Of a stretch of DNA of 64,000 nt, positions 1-9,200 are shown piece after piece. Location of the stretch: the NCBI GenBank assembly GCA_016124905.1, contig WGMV01000011.1, positions 1-64,000 of the forward strand, read 5' to 3'. The translations under genes were made by a program, and so were the position numbers. The notes beneath the pieces are model-generated. The model had not been told where the DNA came from. It was given only the letters and a program-made list of their open reading frames with translations, and did not search any database. This DNA is from a bacterium (GTDB lineage Bacteria > Pseudomonadota > Alphaproteobacteria > Rickettsiales > RI-342). Numbering within the stretch: the first letter of the stretch is position 1; the number at the start of each line of letters is the position of its first letter.

Positions 1-806
1 ATACCGGCTAGAAACGGCCGCCACTCGCGCTTGCCTTTGTGCAGGTCCCGCCAGATCATGCCGAACAGAAACGCGGTGACGAAAGGAATCGGCAGCAGCC
101 AGTAGACATTCGGCCGTGAGAACCAGAAGTCCCGCACGCCCGCATTCATGATCGGCATGGCCGCGCTCACGACAACAGCAAATACCCCAACCAGAATCAG
201 CACATACCCCGCCACCTGGCGCGCCCATTTCTGCGTCACATCCTCCGTTTTCATCACCAGCCAGGTGGAGCCCAGCAATGCATAGCCAAACACCACCGCC
301 ATGCCCGTCATCATGCTGAAGCCCGTGGCCCAGTCAAACGGCCCTCCGGCAAAATCACGCCCCTGCACCGTCACACCCTGCACGAAGGACCCAAGGATGA
401 CGCCCTGGCTGAAACAGGCCCCGAGCGAGCCAAAATGAAACACATAATCCCAGAGCCTTCTTCCCTTGTCCGCCTTGAAGCGGAACTCAAACGCCACCCC
501 GCGCATGATCAGCCCAAGCAGCATCACGATGATGGGGATATAAAACGCGGGCAGCAAAATCGAATAAGCCAGCGGAAAGGCCGCGAACAACCCGCCACCG
601 CCCAGCACCAGCCAGGTTTCGTTGCCATCCCAGAAAGGCGCGATGGAATTCATCATCCGGTCGCGGCACTTGTCCGACGGCGCGAAGGGAAACAGCACGC
701 CGATGCCCAGGTCGAACCCGTCCAGCAGCACATACAGGAAAATGGCCGTGCCGATCAGCACGCCCCAGATCAGCGGAAGATCCAGCCAGGATGAGAAATC
801 AAACAT
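1..806 (-). CDS. cydB: Cytochrome bd-type ubiquinol oxidase subunit II, C-terminus cut by window edge
   Basis: CydB is the second membrane subunit of the bd-type quinol:O2 oxidoreductase, in the inner membrane. Reading the minus strand from the ATG at 804-806 gives MFDFSSWLDLPLIWG, followed by GFDLGIGVLFPF and a conserved region containing WDGNETWLVLGGGGLFAAFP, which is diagnostic for CydB. Several hydrophobic segments follow. About 268 codons are present; the family is usually about 335-380 residues, so the C-terminal third lies beyond base 1. The start overlaps the last 8 bases of cydA, so the two are translationally coupled. No cydX or cydCD is visible. Confidence 0.95.
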   Translation of the reverse strand, partial: MFDFSSWLDLPLIWGVLIGTAIFLYVLLDGFDLGIGVLFPFAPSDKCRDRMMNSIAPFWDGNETWLVLGGGGLFAAFPLAYSILLPAFYIPIIVMLLGLIMRGVAFEFRFKADKGRRLWDYVFHFGSLGACFSQGVILGSFVQGVTVQGRDFAGGPFDWATGFSMMTGMAVVFGYALLGSTWLVMKTEDVTQKWARQVAGYVLILVGVFAVVVSAAMPIMNAGVRDFWFSRPNVYWLLPIPFVTAFLFGMIWRDLHKGKREWRPFLAG

Positions 807-2199
807 GCTTGCCTCCTTTGCCAGCCGCCTTCACCGCGGCGGCCTCCTTGCTATGCCCGTAATACTGGTCCTTATCCTGCCGCTGGTGGATGCCCTTGCC
901 GATGAGTTTCAGGATGTAATAGCTGCCCGCGCCGAACACGAGCGTATACACCACCACAAACGCCAGCAGCGACCATGCCACCTGCGGCCCTAGAACGGCA
1001 GGGGAAACGGAATGCTCTGTGCGGATGACGCCATAAACCGTAAAGGGCTGCCGGCCGATCTCGGTTACGAACCACCCCGCCAGCAGCGCGATGAAGCCAG
1101 AAGGCATCATCAGCATCCACCAGCCCTGAAGCCAGCGGCTGTTGAACAGCTTTCCGCGCAGATGCTGCACACCGCTCACCGCGCCGATCAGGATCATCAG
1201 CATCCCGAGCCCCACCATCACCCGGAAGGACCAGAACACCCACACCACCGGAGGCCGGTCCTGCGGCTGCCAGGCCTTGAGGCCGCGAATCTCGCCATCC
1301 TCGCTATGGGTCAGGATGATGCTTGCCAGCTTGGGGATGCTCACCTCGTAATGGTTCATCTCCTTATTCTGATCGGGCCAGGCGAACAGGCGAAGCGGCG
1401 CGCCTTTTTCCGTCTCCCACACGCCTTCCATCGCCGCCACCTTGGCGGGCTGGTGCTTCAATGTGTTCAACCCGTGCAAATCGCCGATGAACAATTGCAA
1501 TGGCGCAACGAACACAGCCATCAGCGTCGCCATGCCGAGCATGATGCGCGCATGTGGCACATGCCGTTTGTTCCACAGGTAAAAGGCCCCGACGCCCCCT
1601 ACCACGAACGCCGTGCTGAGATAGGCCGCCGTCACCATATGCATGAATCGGTATGGGAACGAGGGGTTGAAGATGATCGCCAGCCAGTTGAGCGGGTTCA
1701 GCCGCCCGTCCGGCCCCAGCTCAAACCCCTGCGGCGTCTGCATCCAGCTGTTCGCCGCCAGAATCCAGAAGGCCGAGATCAGCGTTCCCACAGCAACAAT
1801 ACAGGTGGAGACGAAATGCATGCGCGGGCTGACGCGGTTCATGCCGAACAGCATGATGCCGAGGAACGATGCCTCCAGAAAAAACGCCGTCAGCACCTCA
1901 AACCCGAGCAGCGGCCCCAGCACATTCGCCGTCTGGTCCGCGAAAACCGACCAGTTGGTGCCGAACTGGTACGACATCACCACGCCCGACACCACCCCCA
2001 TGCCAAAAGCCACCGCGAAGATCTTCACCCAGAATTTATAGATATCCCGGTAGCGGTCGTCCCCCGTGCTGAGCCACCGCCATTCCACCACGGCCAGAAA
2101 GCTGGCCAGCCCGATGCTGAACGCAGGGAATACGATATGGAAACTAATGGTGAACGCGAACTGGATGCGCGCCAGCAACACGGGATCTAACGCAAACAT
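799..2199 (-). CDS. cydA: Cytochrome bd-type (CIO-like) ubiquinol oxidase subunit I
   Basis: This is the haem- and quinol-binding subunit of a bd-type terminal oxidase. The chosen start (MFALDPVLLARIQFAF) has GAGGTG about five bases upstream; an upstream in-frame start would add 14 unlikely residues. The product is 466 residues. The first haem-ligand His lies in FTISFHIVFPAFSIG, a second conserved His in YRFMHMV, and the GRQPFTVYGVIRTEHSVSP region matches the CioA (cyanide-insensitive, short Q-loop) branch rather than E. coli CydA, which has GRQPW followed by a different tail. It heads a cydAB operon. Assignment to the CIO branch is by motif only; cyanide resistance is not shown. Confidence 0.95.
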   Translation of the reverse strand: MFALDPVLLARIQFAFTISFHIVFPAFSIGLASFLAVVEWRWLSTGDDRYRDIYKFWVKIFAVAFGMGVVSGVVMSYQFGTNWSVFADQTANVLGPLLGFEVLTAFFLEASFLGIMLFGMNRVSPRMHFVSTCIVAVGTLISAFWILAANSWMQTPQGFELGPDGRLNPLNWLAIIFNPSFPYRFMHMVTAAYLSTAFVVGGVGAFYLWNKRHVPHARIMLGMATLMAVFVAPLQLFIGDLHGLNTLKHQPAKVAAMEGVWETEKGAPLRLFAWPDQNKEMNHYEVSIPKLASIILTHSEDGEIRGLKAWQPQDRPPVVWVFWSFRVMVGLGMLMILIGAVSGVQHLRGKLFNSRWLQGWWMLMMPSGFIALLAGWFVTEIGRQPFTVYGVIRTEHSVSPAVLGPQVAWSLLAFVVVYTLVFGAGSYYILKLIGKGIHQRQDKDQYYGHSKEAAAVKAAGKGGKHV

Positions 2200-2390
2200 G
2201 GGCACCTCGATATGCTTATTGCCATGCCTCGGATCAGGCACCTAGTTTTGGCATGCCCGGCCATATTTTGCAATGGCGCCAAACGCATGGCTGCCTGTTG
2301 CCATGCTCAACTCAGCAAAACCTATAGGAAAGAACAACACAATGCGCTAGAGACAAAGGCACAAGCTCACCCAAAGCCTTTAACGGTTCC

Positions 2391-3416
2391 ATGCCCGTTC
2401 CCATCAAGAAATATTCGCTTATCCTCATCCCATGCGTGGTGCTCGTGCTGGCATGGATGCTCGTCGTCCGAGTGGTCGGCGGCAAACATATCGATGCAGT
2501 GCACCCGGTGCACGGCCCCGCCGTAGAGGCCGTCTACGCCACCGGCACGGTGGAGGCCACCGTGATGATGCCCATCGCCCCCCGCGTGGCTGCGCGCCTG
2601 GCGGAACTCAACGTGGATGAGGGCTTCAACGTCACCAAGGATCAGGTGATGGCCCGCCTGGAGGATGACGACCTGCAGCACGCGCTGGGGGCGCTTCGTG
2701 CCAAGCAGGAACTGGCCGAGAAGGAATATGCCCGCAGCGCCGTGCTGGTCAAAAAACATCTGGTGACCAAGGAGAATTACGACGTCGCCAAGGCCAACCT
2801 GGAATCCGCCAAGGCGGCCGTCTCTCAGGCAACGGCGCAGGCCAATTTCATGAAGCTCGTCGCCCCGGCGGATGGGCTGGTCATCAAGCGCGATGGCGAG
2901 ATCGGCCAGCTTATTTCAGCCAACCCGCCGGTTTTCTGGATTTCCTGCTGCGCGCCGCTGCGTATCTCCGCCGAGGTGGATGAGGAAGATATCTCCCGCG
3001 TCGTCCCCGGCCAGCCGGTGCTGATTCGCGCCGATGCCTTTCCGGGAAAAACCTTCAACGGCAAGGTGCAGGCCATCACCCCGATGGGCGACCCCGTGGC
3101 GCGCAGCTACCGTGTGCGCATCCAGTTCGACGGTGAAGTGCCGCTCCGCATCGGCATGACGGCGGAAACCAACATCATTCTGCGGGAAACGAAAAACGCC
3201 CTGCTCATCCCCTCGGGCGCCGTGATCGAGGACAGCATCTGGCTGATCGAGGATGGAAAACTGGTGAAACGCAAGCCCCAGATCGGCGCCAAAGGCCCTT
3301 CGCAAATCGAGATACGCGGCGGCCTGAAGGATGACAGCCTCGTGGTGCTCAAACCCTACGACACGCTTAAGGAAGGCGAGCACGTGCGCGCCAGGCTGGT
3401 GAAAGGCACTCCCTGA
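2391..3416 (+). CDS. HlyD/MacA-like periplasmic adaptor subunit of an ABC exporter
   Basis: 341 residues. It has an N-terminal membrane anchor (about residues 8-28, SLILIPCVVLVLAWMLVV), a lipoyl/barrel-sandwich half (VEATVMMPIAPRVAARL), an alpha-helical hairpin (about 80-140), the second lipoyl half (LVAPADGLVIKRDGEIGQ) and a beta-barrel region with RIGMTAETNIIL. This is the membrane fusion protein architecture of tripartite ABC exporters (MacA/DevB type). Its TGA overlaps the ATG of the following permease gene (TGATG), and the ATPase follows in the same way, so the three subunits are co-translated. Substrate unknown; no outer-membrane TolC gene is adjacent. Confidence 0.88.
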   Translation: MPVPIKKYSLILIPCVVLVLAWMLVVRVVGGKHIDAVHPVHGPAVEAVYATGTVEATVMMPIAPRVAARLAELNVDEGFNVTKDQVMARLEDDDLQHALGALRAKQELAEKEYARSAVLVKKHLVTKENYDVAKANLESAKAAVSQATAQANFMKLVAPADGLVIKRDGEIGQLISANPPVFWISCCAPLRISAEVDEEDISRVVPGQPVLIRADAFPGKTFNGKVQAITPMGDPVARSYRVRIQFDGEVPLRIGMTAETNIILRETKNALLIPSGAVIEDSIWLIEDGKLVKRKPQIGAKGPSQIEIRGGLKDDSLVVLKPYDTLKEGEHVRARLVKGTP

Positions 3417-4660
3417 TGCCGCTGCTGGCTTCCATTGCCGTCAAACATCTGCTGGCGCGCAAGCGGCAAAGCGTCGTCTCTCTGCTCGGCATTGTGCTGG
3501 GCGTGGCGTTTTTCCTGGCCATCTCATCGCTCATGCAAGGCTCGGAAAAGGATTTCATCCGCCGCCTGGTGGATAACTCCCCCCACATCACCATCGAGGA
3601 TGAATTCCGCAACCCGCGCATGCAGCCGCTGCAGCAGATCTATACCAGCGGCGCGGTGGAGCTCAGCAACGTCAAACCCGTCACCGAAACACGTGGCATA
3701 CGCGGTTACGAGCAGATTCTTGAAAGCCTGCGCGCCACCGTGCCCGGCCTGCGTGCTTCCCCCGTGCTGGCTGGGCAGGCGCTGGTCAGCTATGCGGGCA
3801 AGGATCTCGGCATCACCCTCAACGGCATGGTGCCGGAGGAAATCCGCGACGTCACCACCATCCAGCAATACATGATCGAAGGCACGATGGACGAGCTCAT
3901 CGCCAATCCAGACGGCATCGTCATCGGCACCGAGCTGGCGCGCAAACTTTCCGTCAAACGCAACGACAACATCCTCATCGCCTCCACCACCGGCCAGCGC
4001 CGCGTGTTCAAGATTCTCGGCCTCTTCCGCACCGGGCGCGCCAGTTACGACGAAAGCCAGGCCTTCGTCAGCCTCAAGCGCGTGCAGGCCCTGCTCAACC
4101 GCCCCAACCGCATCAACAGCATCATCGTCAAGCTTCCCACCCCCACTGAAGCCCGCGCCGTGGCTCAGCGGATAGAGAACCGCATCGGCTACAAATGCGT
4201 TTCCTGGCAGGAAGCCTCCGAGGACATCATGAGCACCCTCACCATCCGCAACATCATCATGTACACGGTCGTCAGCGCCGTGCTGGTGGTGGCGGGTTTC
4301 GGCATCTACAACGTCATTTCCACCGTGGTGATGGAAAAGCACCGCGACATCGCCATCATGAAATCCATGGGCTTCCATGCGCGGGATATTCAGCGCATTT
4401 TCGTCATTCAGGGCGCCATCCTCGGTGCGTGCGGCTGCGTCACCGGCCTGCCGCTTGGCATGGGCCTCATGCTGGCGCTCATGCAGATACGCTTCAAGCC
4501 CCCCGGCAGCACAGAAGTGGTGCAGATGCCGATCGACTGGGGCCTCACGCAATTTCTCATCGCCGCGGGTTTCGCCATGTTATCCGCTGTGATTGCAGCC
4601 CTGCTGCCCGCCCGCAAGGGAGCGCTGGTGCAACCGGTCGACATCCTGCGGGGCAGCTGA
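3416..4660 (+). CDS. FtsX-like ABC transporter permease (MacB/DevC/LolC type)
   Basis: 414 residues. It has one N-terminal transmembrane helix (about 18-40, SVVSLLGIVLGVAFFLAISS), a large periplasmic domain (about 45-275) and three C-terminal helices beginning around YTVVSAVLVVAGFGIYNVIS. The stretch EKHRDIAIMKSMGFHARDIQRIFVIQG is the hallmark of FtsX/MacB-fold permeases, in which the protein couples ATP hydrolysis to mechanical movement in the periplasm rather than transporting through a channel. The gene is coupled by TGATG overlaps to the adaptor upstream and the ATPase downstream. The presence of an adaptor argues for an efflux (MacAB/DevBCA) system over LolCDE lipoprotein release. Confidence 0.88.
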   Translation: MPLLASIAVKHLLARKRQSVVSLLGIVLGVAFFLAISSLMQGSEKDFIRRLVDNSPHITIEDEFRNPRMQPLQQIYTSGAVELSNVKPVTETRGIRGYEQILESLRATVPGLRASPVLAGQALVSYAGKDLGITLNGMVPEEIRDVTTIQQYMIEGTMDELIANPDGIVIGTELARKLSVKRNDNILIASTTGQRRVFKILGLFRTGRASYDESQAFVSLKRVQALLNRPNRINSIIVKLPTPTEARAVAQRIENRIGYKCVSWQEASEDIMSTLTIRNIIMYTVVSAVLVVAGFGIYNVISTVVMEKHRDIAIMKSMGFHARDIQRIFVIQGAILGACGCVTGLPLGMGLMLALMQIRFKPPGSTEVVQMPIDWGLTQFLIAAGFAMLSAVIAALLPARKGALVQPVDILRGS

Positions 4661-5343
4661 TGAACGAGGTCATTATCCGTGTCGAAAACCTCAAACGCAC
4701 ATTGGAAGGCGATGTACCCGTCACCCTGGTGAAGGATGCCACGCTGCAGATACGCAAGGGCGAATTCACCGCCATCACCGGCCCGTCCGGCTCCGGCAAA
4801 TCCTCCCTGCTCTACCTTCTCGGCCTGCTGGATAAACCCAGCGGCGGCAAGCTCTGGCTCAATGGGCAGGAAACCACCGCCCTCACCGATGACGCGCGCG
4901 CCGACCTGCGCTTGGCGGAACTCGGCTTTGTTTTCCAGTTCCATTTCCTTTTGCCCGAATTTACCGCGCTGGAAAATGTCATGCTTCCCATGCAGCGCCT
5001 GGGCAAGCGGTCCGAAGCCACCATGAGAAAGCGGGGAGAGGAACTTCTTGAAAGCCTCGGCCTTGCCGAACAGCGCCATAAACTACCCCGGCAGATGTCC
5101 GGCGGCCAGGCCCAGCGTGTGGCCATTGCCCGGGCGCTGGCCAACGAGCCGCTTCTGATTCTGGCCGATGAGCCCACCGGTAACCTCGACACCGCCTCCA
5201 GCGCCAATGTGCAAAAAATCCTGCGCGATGTCGCCCACCAGCATAACCGCGCCGTCATCGCCGTCACGCATGATCCGGAATTTGCCGCCACGGCCGACCA
5301 TTCCATTGTCATCGTGGATGGCGTCATTCAATCCACCCGCTAA
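4660..5343 (+). CDS. ABC transporter ATPase (LolD/MacB/DevA family)
   Basis: 227 residues starting at the ATG that overlaps the permease stop codon. It is a cytoplasmic nucleotide-binding subunit with Walker [10 protein letters not shown] (about residues 39-47), a Q-loop in [18 protein letters not shown], signature MSGGQAQR, Walker [14 protein letters not shown] and the switch His in AVTHDPEF. The [16 protein letters not shown] pattern is typical of the LolD/MacB/FtsE subfamily. It completes a three-gene exporter operon; a strong Rho-independent terminator follows within 5 bases of the stop. Confidence 0.93.
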   Translation: MNEVIIRVENLKRTLEGDVPVTLVKDATLQIRKGEFTAITGPSGSGKSSLLYLLGLLDKPSGGKLWLNGQETTALTDDARADLRLAELGFVFQFHFLLPEFTALENVMLPMQRLGKRSEATMRKRGEELLESLGLAEQRHKLPRQMSGGQAQRVAIARALANEPLLILADEPTGNLDTASSANVQKILRDVAHQHNRAVIAVTHDPEFAATADHSIVIVDGVIQSTR

Positions 5344-5347
5344 ACGC

Positions 5348-5385
5348 AAAAAACCCCGGCGGAGGGAGAGCCGCCGGGGTTTTCT
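5348..5385. terminator. Bidirectional Rho-independent terminator
   Basis: The arms AAAACCCCGGCGG and CCGCCGGGGTTTT flank an 8-base loop, with A and T tracts on both sides. It sits between the ABC exporter operon (plus) and the small minus-strand gene that ends at 5399, so it can serve both. Confidence 0.9.
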
Positions 5386-5398
5386 CAAAAACGCCGGA

Positions 5399-5560
5399 TT
5401 AGACGTTTTTGTTGCTTTGCTCGCTGCCGCTCTGGCGCTCGCTGCTGCGCTCACCAATGTTTTTCTTGGGGGCAGAACCCGTCTGGTTACTGCGCTCGCT
5501 CTGGCGCTGGCCGCTCTGGGATTGGCTGCCTGCACGTTCGTTCTGACGTTCATTATTCAT
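5399..5560 (-). CDS. Small hydrophilic Ser/Gln/Arg/Asn-rich protein
   Basis: 53 residues beginning MNNERQNERAGSQSQSG. AGGAG lies seven bases upstream of the ATG, which strongly favours this start over a longer reading that would run under the next promoter region. The composition is almost entirely Ser, Gln, Arg, Glu, Asn and Gly, with repeated SER/ERQ/SGSEQ elements and no hydrophobic core, so it is probably disordered. It resembles small stress-induced hydrophilic proteins in character only; no family is recognised. It ends next to the bidirectional terminator. Confidence 0.6.
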   Translation of the reverse strand: MNNERQNERAGSQSQSGQRQSERSNQTGSAPKKNIGERSSERQSGSEQSNKNV

Positions 5561-5772
5561 AACAACTCCTGTAGATATCATGTTGATATTTATCATTAAC
5601 TCTGGCGTGTCGCCGAGCAACCCAACCATAGCCCTCCCCTCCTCAATTCGTGACAGGATGGACAGTTCCAAAATATAAGAAGTCGATAAGCAAGCGGCAC
5701 GGGGATGTGACGGAATGGACTTTTTATGCCGCCACCTGTAATGGACATCACACATCCATGAAGGAGCGAGCC

Positions 5773-6210
5773 ATGCCCACCACAAACCCCTATCTTTTCT
5801 TCAACGGCAATTGCCGCGAAGCGATGGAGTTTTACAAAAACTGCCTTGGCGGCGAACTGCAGATCATGACCTATGCCGATGCCCCACCCGCAGACAAGGG
5901 CGGCTGCCCAGACGGTGCATTGGATATGGAAACCATGAAAGACAAGGTCATGCATGCCTGCATCATGGGTGAAAAATTCGGCATCATGGGATCCGACAAC
6001 CCAAGCGGCAAAACCGTTACCGGGGATAACGTTACCATCAATATCAATGCCGATTCGGTGGAACAGCTCGAAAGCTTTTTTCAGAAACTCAGCGCAGGCG
6101 GTAAGCCCGTATTTCCCCCGCATGATGCCTTCTGGGGCAACCGCTTCGCCATGCTGACAGATAAATACGGCTTTCACTGGATGCTGAATTGCCCGCTAAA
6201 ACGGTCGTAA
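5773..6210 (+). CDS. VOC family (PhnB/glyoxalase-like) protein
   Basis: 145 residues starting MPTTNPYLFFNGNCREAMEFYKNCLGGEL, with AAGGAG six bases upstream of the ATG. The early YLFFNGNCREAMEFYKNCLGGE block and the C-terminal DAFWGNRFAMLTDKYGFHWML block are the conserved ends of the PhnB/DUF1428-like branch of the vicinal oxygen chelate fold (members such as 3-demethylubiquinone-9 3-methyltransferase-like proteins). Such proteins are small cytoplasmic dimers; the substrate cannot be predicted. It converges on the large exoprotein gene, leaving only 7 bases between stops. Confidence 0.85.
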   Translation: MPTTNPYLFFNGNCREAMEFYKNCLGGELQIMTYADAPPADKGGCPDGALDMETMKDKVMHACIMGEKFGIMGSDNPSGKTVTGDNVTININADSVEQLESFFQKLSAGGKPVFPPHDAFWGNRFAMLTDKYGFHWMLNCPLKRS

Positions 6211-6217
6211 TACGCGC

Positions 6218-9200
6218 TTAACGGCTGGCGCCCACGCAATCCTTGCTCTTCCGGTTGCTGCTGGCATTGCAGATGATGAACACTTTGCTGGTATTCGTTC
6301 CTCGTGCCTCCACGATCTGTGGCATGGGTTTCGCTTCATGCACGATAAGATCAAAGTCAGATTGGTATTCGGTCTTGATGTCACCATAGCCGTAACTGAC
6401 CATTATGGCGGATTCTTCCGTTGTATTGCCTTCCTGGCTAGGCTCGGTAACGCGCACCAATAGTGGGGCCGGACGCTCCAGATAATCCATGCCCGTTGTC
6501 AGGCCTGAAGTGACGGAGGGCGGCAATGTGTATTGCTGGGGAGGAGGTGCCACTGGCGGAGCGGGATCGCTTGCCAGAATGGTCATGGTGCCATGCACGA
6601 ACTGCACCAGGTAACCAAGCGCCGTCGGCACCATCGCTCCCGCGGAGATGACAAGGCCGTTCAAATAAACCCCTGCGGGTGAAGAGCTGCCAAGCGTGGT
6701 GTTGATAACCGGCGTGCCGGTAAATGCCTGCGCGAACATATCCCCGTCGATCAGCCCGCTCACCTGATAACTGAAGGCGGGGTTGGGCTCATTGTCATAG
6801 CGCGTCACGTCATGGGCGGTAAGGGTGACGGTCGGCGCGATGCTATAGAGGAAATAATTGCTCCCCGCCGGAATGGTGGCGGGCAGGTTGCTGGCGTAAT
6901 TCTTTCCGTATTGTTTGCTGTAGCCGCCAATGCCACCCATGGCGTTCAACGACGGGCTGGTGGAATACACAAGGTAGCGGCCTGCGCCGGGGGCAAGCGC
7001 ACCGGCCCCCGCCATATTGACGAAATTGCCCTGGGTGGCCAGCACCAGGCTGTTTCCCGCCGTGCCCACGCTGGTGAGCGTGCCGGACAGGGTGATGTCG
7101 CCGGTACCGGTCTTGAAGGTGACCGCATCGTTCCAGGTTGAAGCACCGATATTCATCGCCGCGTTGCTGTTGCTGTCGATCAGGATGCTGCTGAAGCCAT
7201 TCTGCAGCCTGCCAATCTCCGCCGCATCCAGGTTCCATCCACCCGCTCCGGTCGCGATATTCATGATCGCACCCGCCCCGCGCAAAATCAGAGCGCCGGT
7301 CCCGCTAATATTGGCGCCGATGGCAAGATCGCCCCCGCGCAGCAGCAGGTTTTGCACCCCCGCATTGATAATGCCGGTCACGCTGGTCGATACGGTGGCG
7401 GTGCCTGCGTTGATCAGGCGTGTCACCCCTGCGCCGCCCGATAGCGCAACCGTTCCGTTGATGTTGATAAGACTGTCATCGGTAATCAGATCGGCCCCAA
7501 GTGTGTAAGCATGATTGTTCAGCACAATGGCGCCGTTGGTGGCGGAAGAATTACTGGTATCGACATTGGCATTGAACGTGGTCGGCCCATCAAAGGTAAA
7601 GCGCCCATTCGTGCCTGCAGCCGTGGTTTGCGCGCCGCTAACCGTAATGCCGCCGCCTGCTGCGGCCTGCAGAATGACCCGGTCTTTCCAGTTATTATAA
7701 GCCCCCATATTGATGACGGTATTGAGGCTTCCGCTGCCAATATTGATGCTTGACCAGCCATCGCTGATATTATCCAGCTCCGCGTCCGAAAGCGCAACCA
7801 CACCCGCCGCGCCGCCCAGACCGATGGTGGTGGCATTATTGGTATTGGTAATACTCAGGTTAGCACCGTTGGAGGCAATGGTGCTGTTAAGCTGTAAATC
7901 CCCGCCCTGCATGTCAAAATAAAGCGAATTGCCGCTCAGGTTCACCGGGCCGGAAACGACAACCCCTCCAGAACCGCCGCGCACGGCCAGGGCATCGTTG
8001 AAAGTGAAGGCATCCAGCGTAACGACGCCCGCCTGATAATTGCCGATGGTCACGCGCGTCCAGCCACCATCGATAAACCCAAGTTCGGCATCGCTGAGAT
8101 CAAGCCCGCCGGTAGGGCCGCCCACGTTGACGGCCCGCCCCGCCGTACTGGCACGAAGATAGAGCCAACCACCCGACATGGCCGCCCCGATAGTCATATT
8201 ATCCGCCGTCATCACCAGATCATTACCGGGGCTGCTGATAGTTCCACCGGCGCCGGTGATGATGGTGCCGGTTCCAGCCGTGATAAGCCGGTTGCCCGCA
8301 CCGCCGGTAGTCACGGAACCGTTGATGGTGATATCGCTGTCATCGGTGATCAGGTTGGCATTCAATGCATGGGTGTAATTGCTGAGGGTAATGGTCCCTG
8401 CCCCCGCACTGGAATTGGTTGTATCCACATTTGCATCAAACTGGGTTGGCCCGCTAAACGTGAAGCTGCCGTTGCTGCCAGCCGCCGTGGCCTGAACGCC
8501 GCTTACCGTAATAAGCCCAAGACTGCTCGTCCCAAAAGAGATCGGATCTCTCCAGTTATTGTATCCGTCAATGTTAATGAGGATATTCTTGGTACCGTCA
8601 AAATTACCAAATTGAATGGAATTCCACCCGTCGAGAATATTATCCAGTTCCGCGTCGGATAAACTGGTGCCCGTTCCAACCGCACCACCAAGACCGATGG
8701 ACAGACCGTTTCCAGCGAGACCGACATGCAGATCACCCCCGGCGGACGCAAGAGTGCCGTTTAAGGTAATTTCCCCGGTATCGCCCCAGAATGACAGGTC
8801 ATTTCCGTTGAAATCCAGCGCATTGTCCACCACCACGCCGTTTGCGTTACGCAGCACGTTCATGTTTGAATGAAAGCTGAAGCCATCAAGCGTAATGGTG
8901 CCGCTGAGATAATCACCGATCCTTACCGACCCCGCCCCCGTCCATCCATTGTCCAGATGGTCAAGCTCGGTATCATCCAGGTCGAGTCCACCTACACCTC
9001 CGCCCAGGTTGATGGCACGCCCGGCCGTGCCGGTCCTCACGGACAGGTAACGCGCGGCGGCACCTGTAATATCCGCGCCGATGGACATGCTGTCAGCCGT
9101 CAATATCAGGTTACTGGCCGTGCTGCTGATCGTCGCCGTGGTATTGAACGCACCGGTTCCGGCATTGATGCTGCGGGTAGCGCCGCTCAGGGTAGTGGCG

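Noticed and set aside
1012-2190. Long open frame opposite cydA
   Set aside because: Antisense shadow of a G+C-rich gene; low-complexity product rich in His, Arg and Pro with no ribosome site.
4195-4659. N-terminal extension of the ABC ATPase frame
   Set aside because: It runs through the permease gene in another frame; the TGATG start at 4660 matches the family N-terminus.
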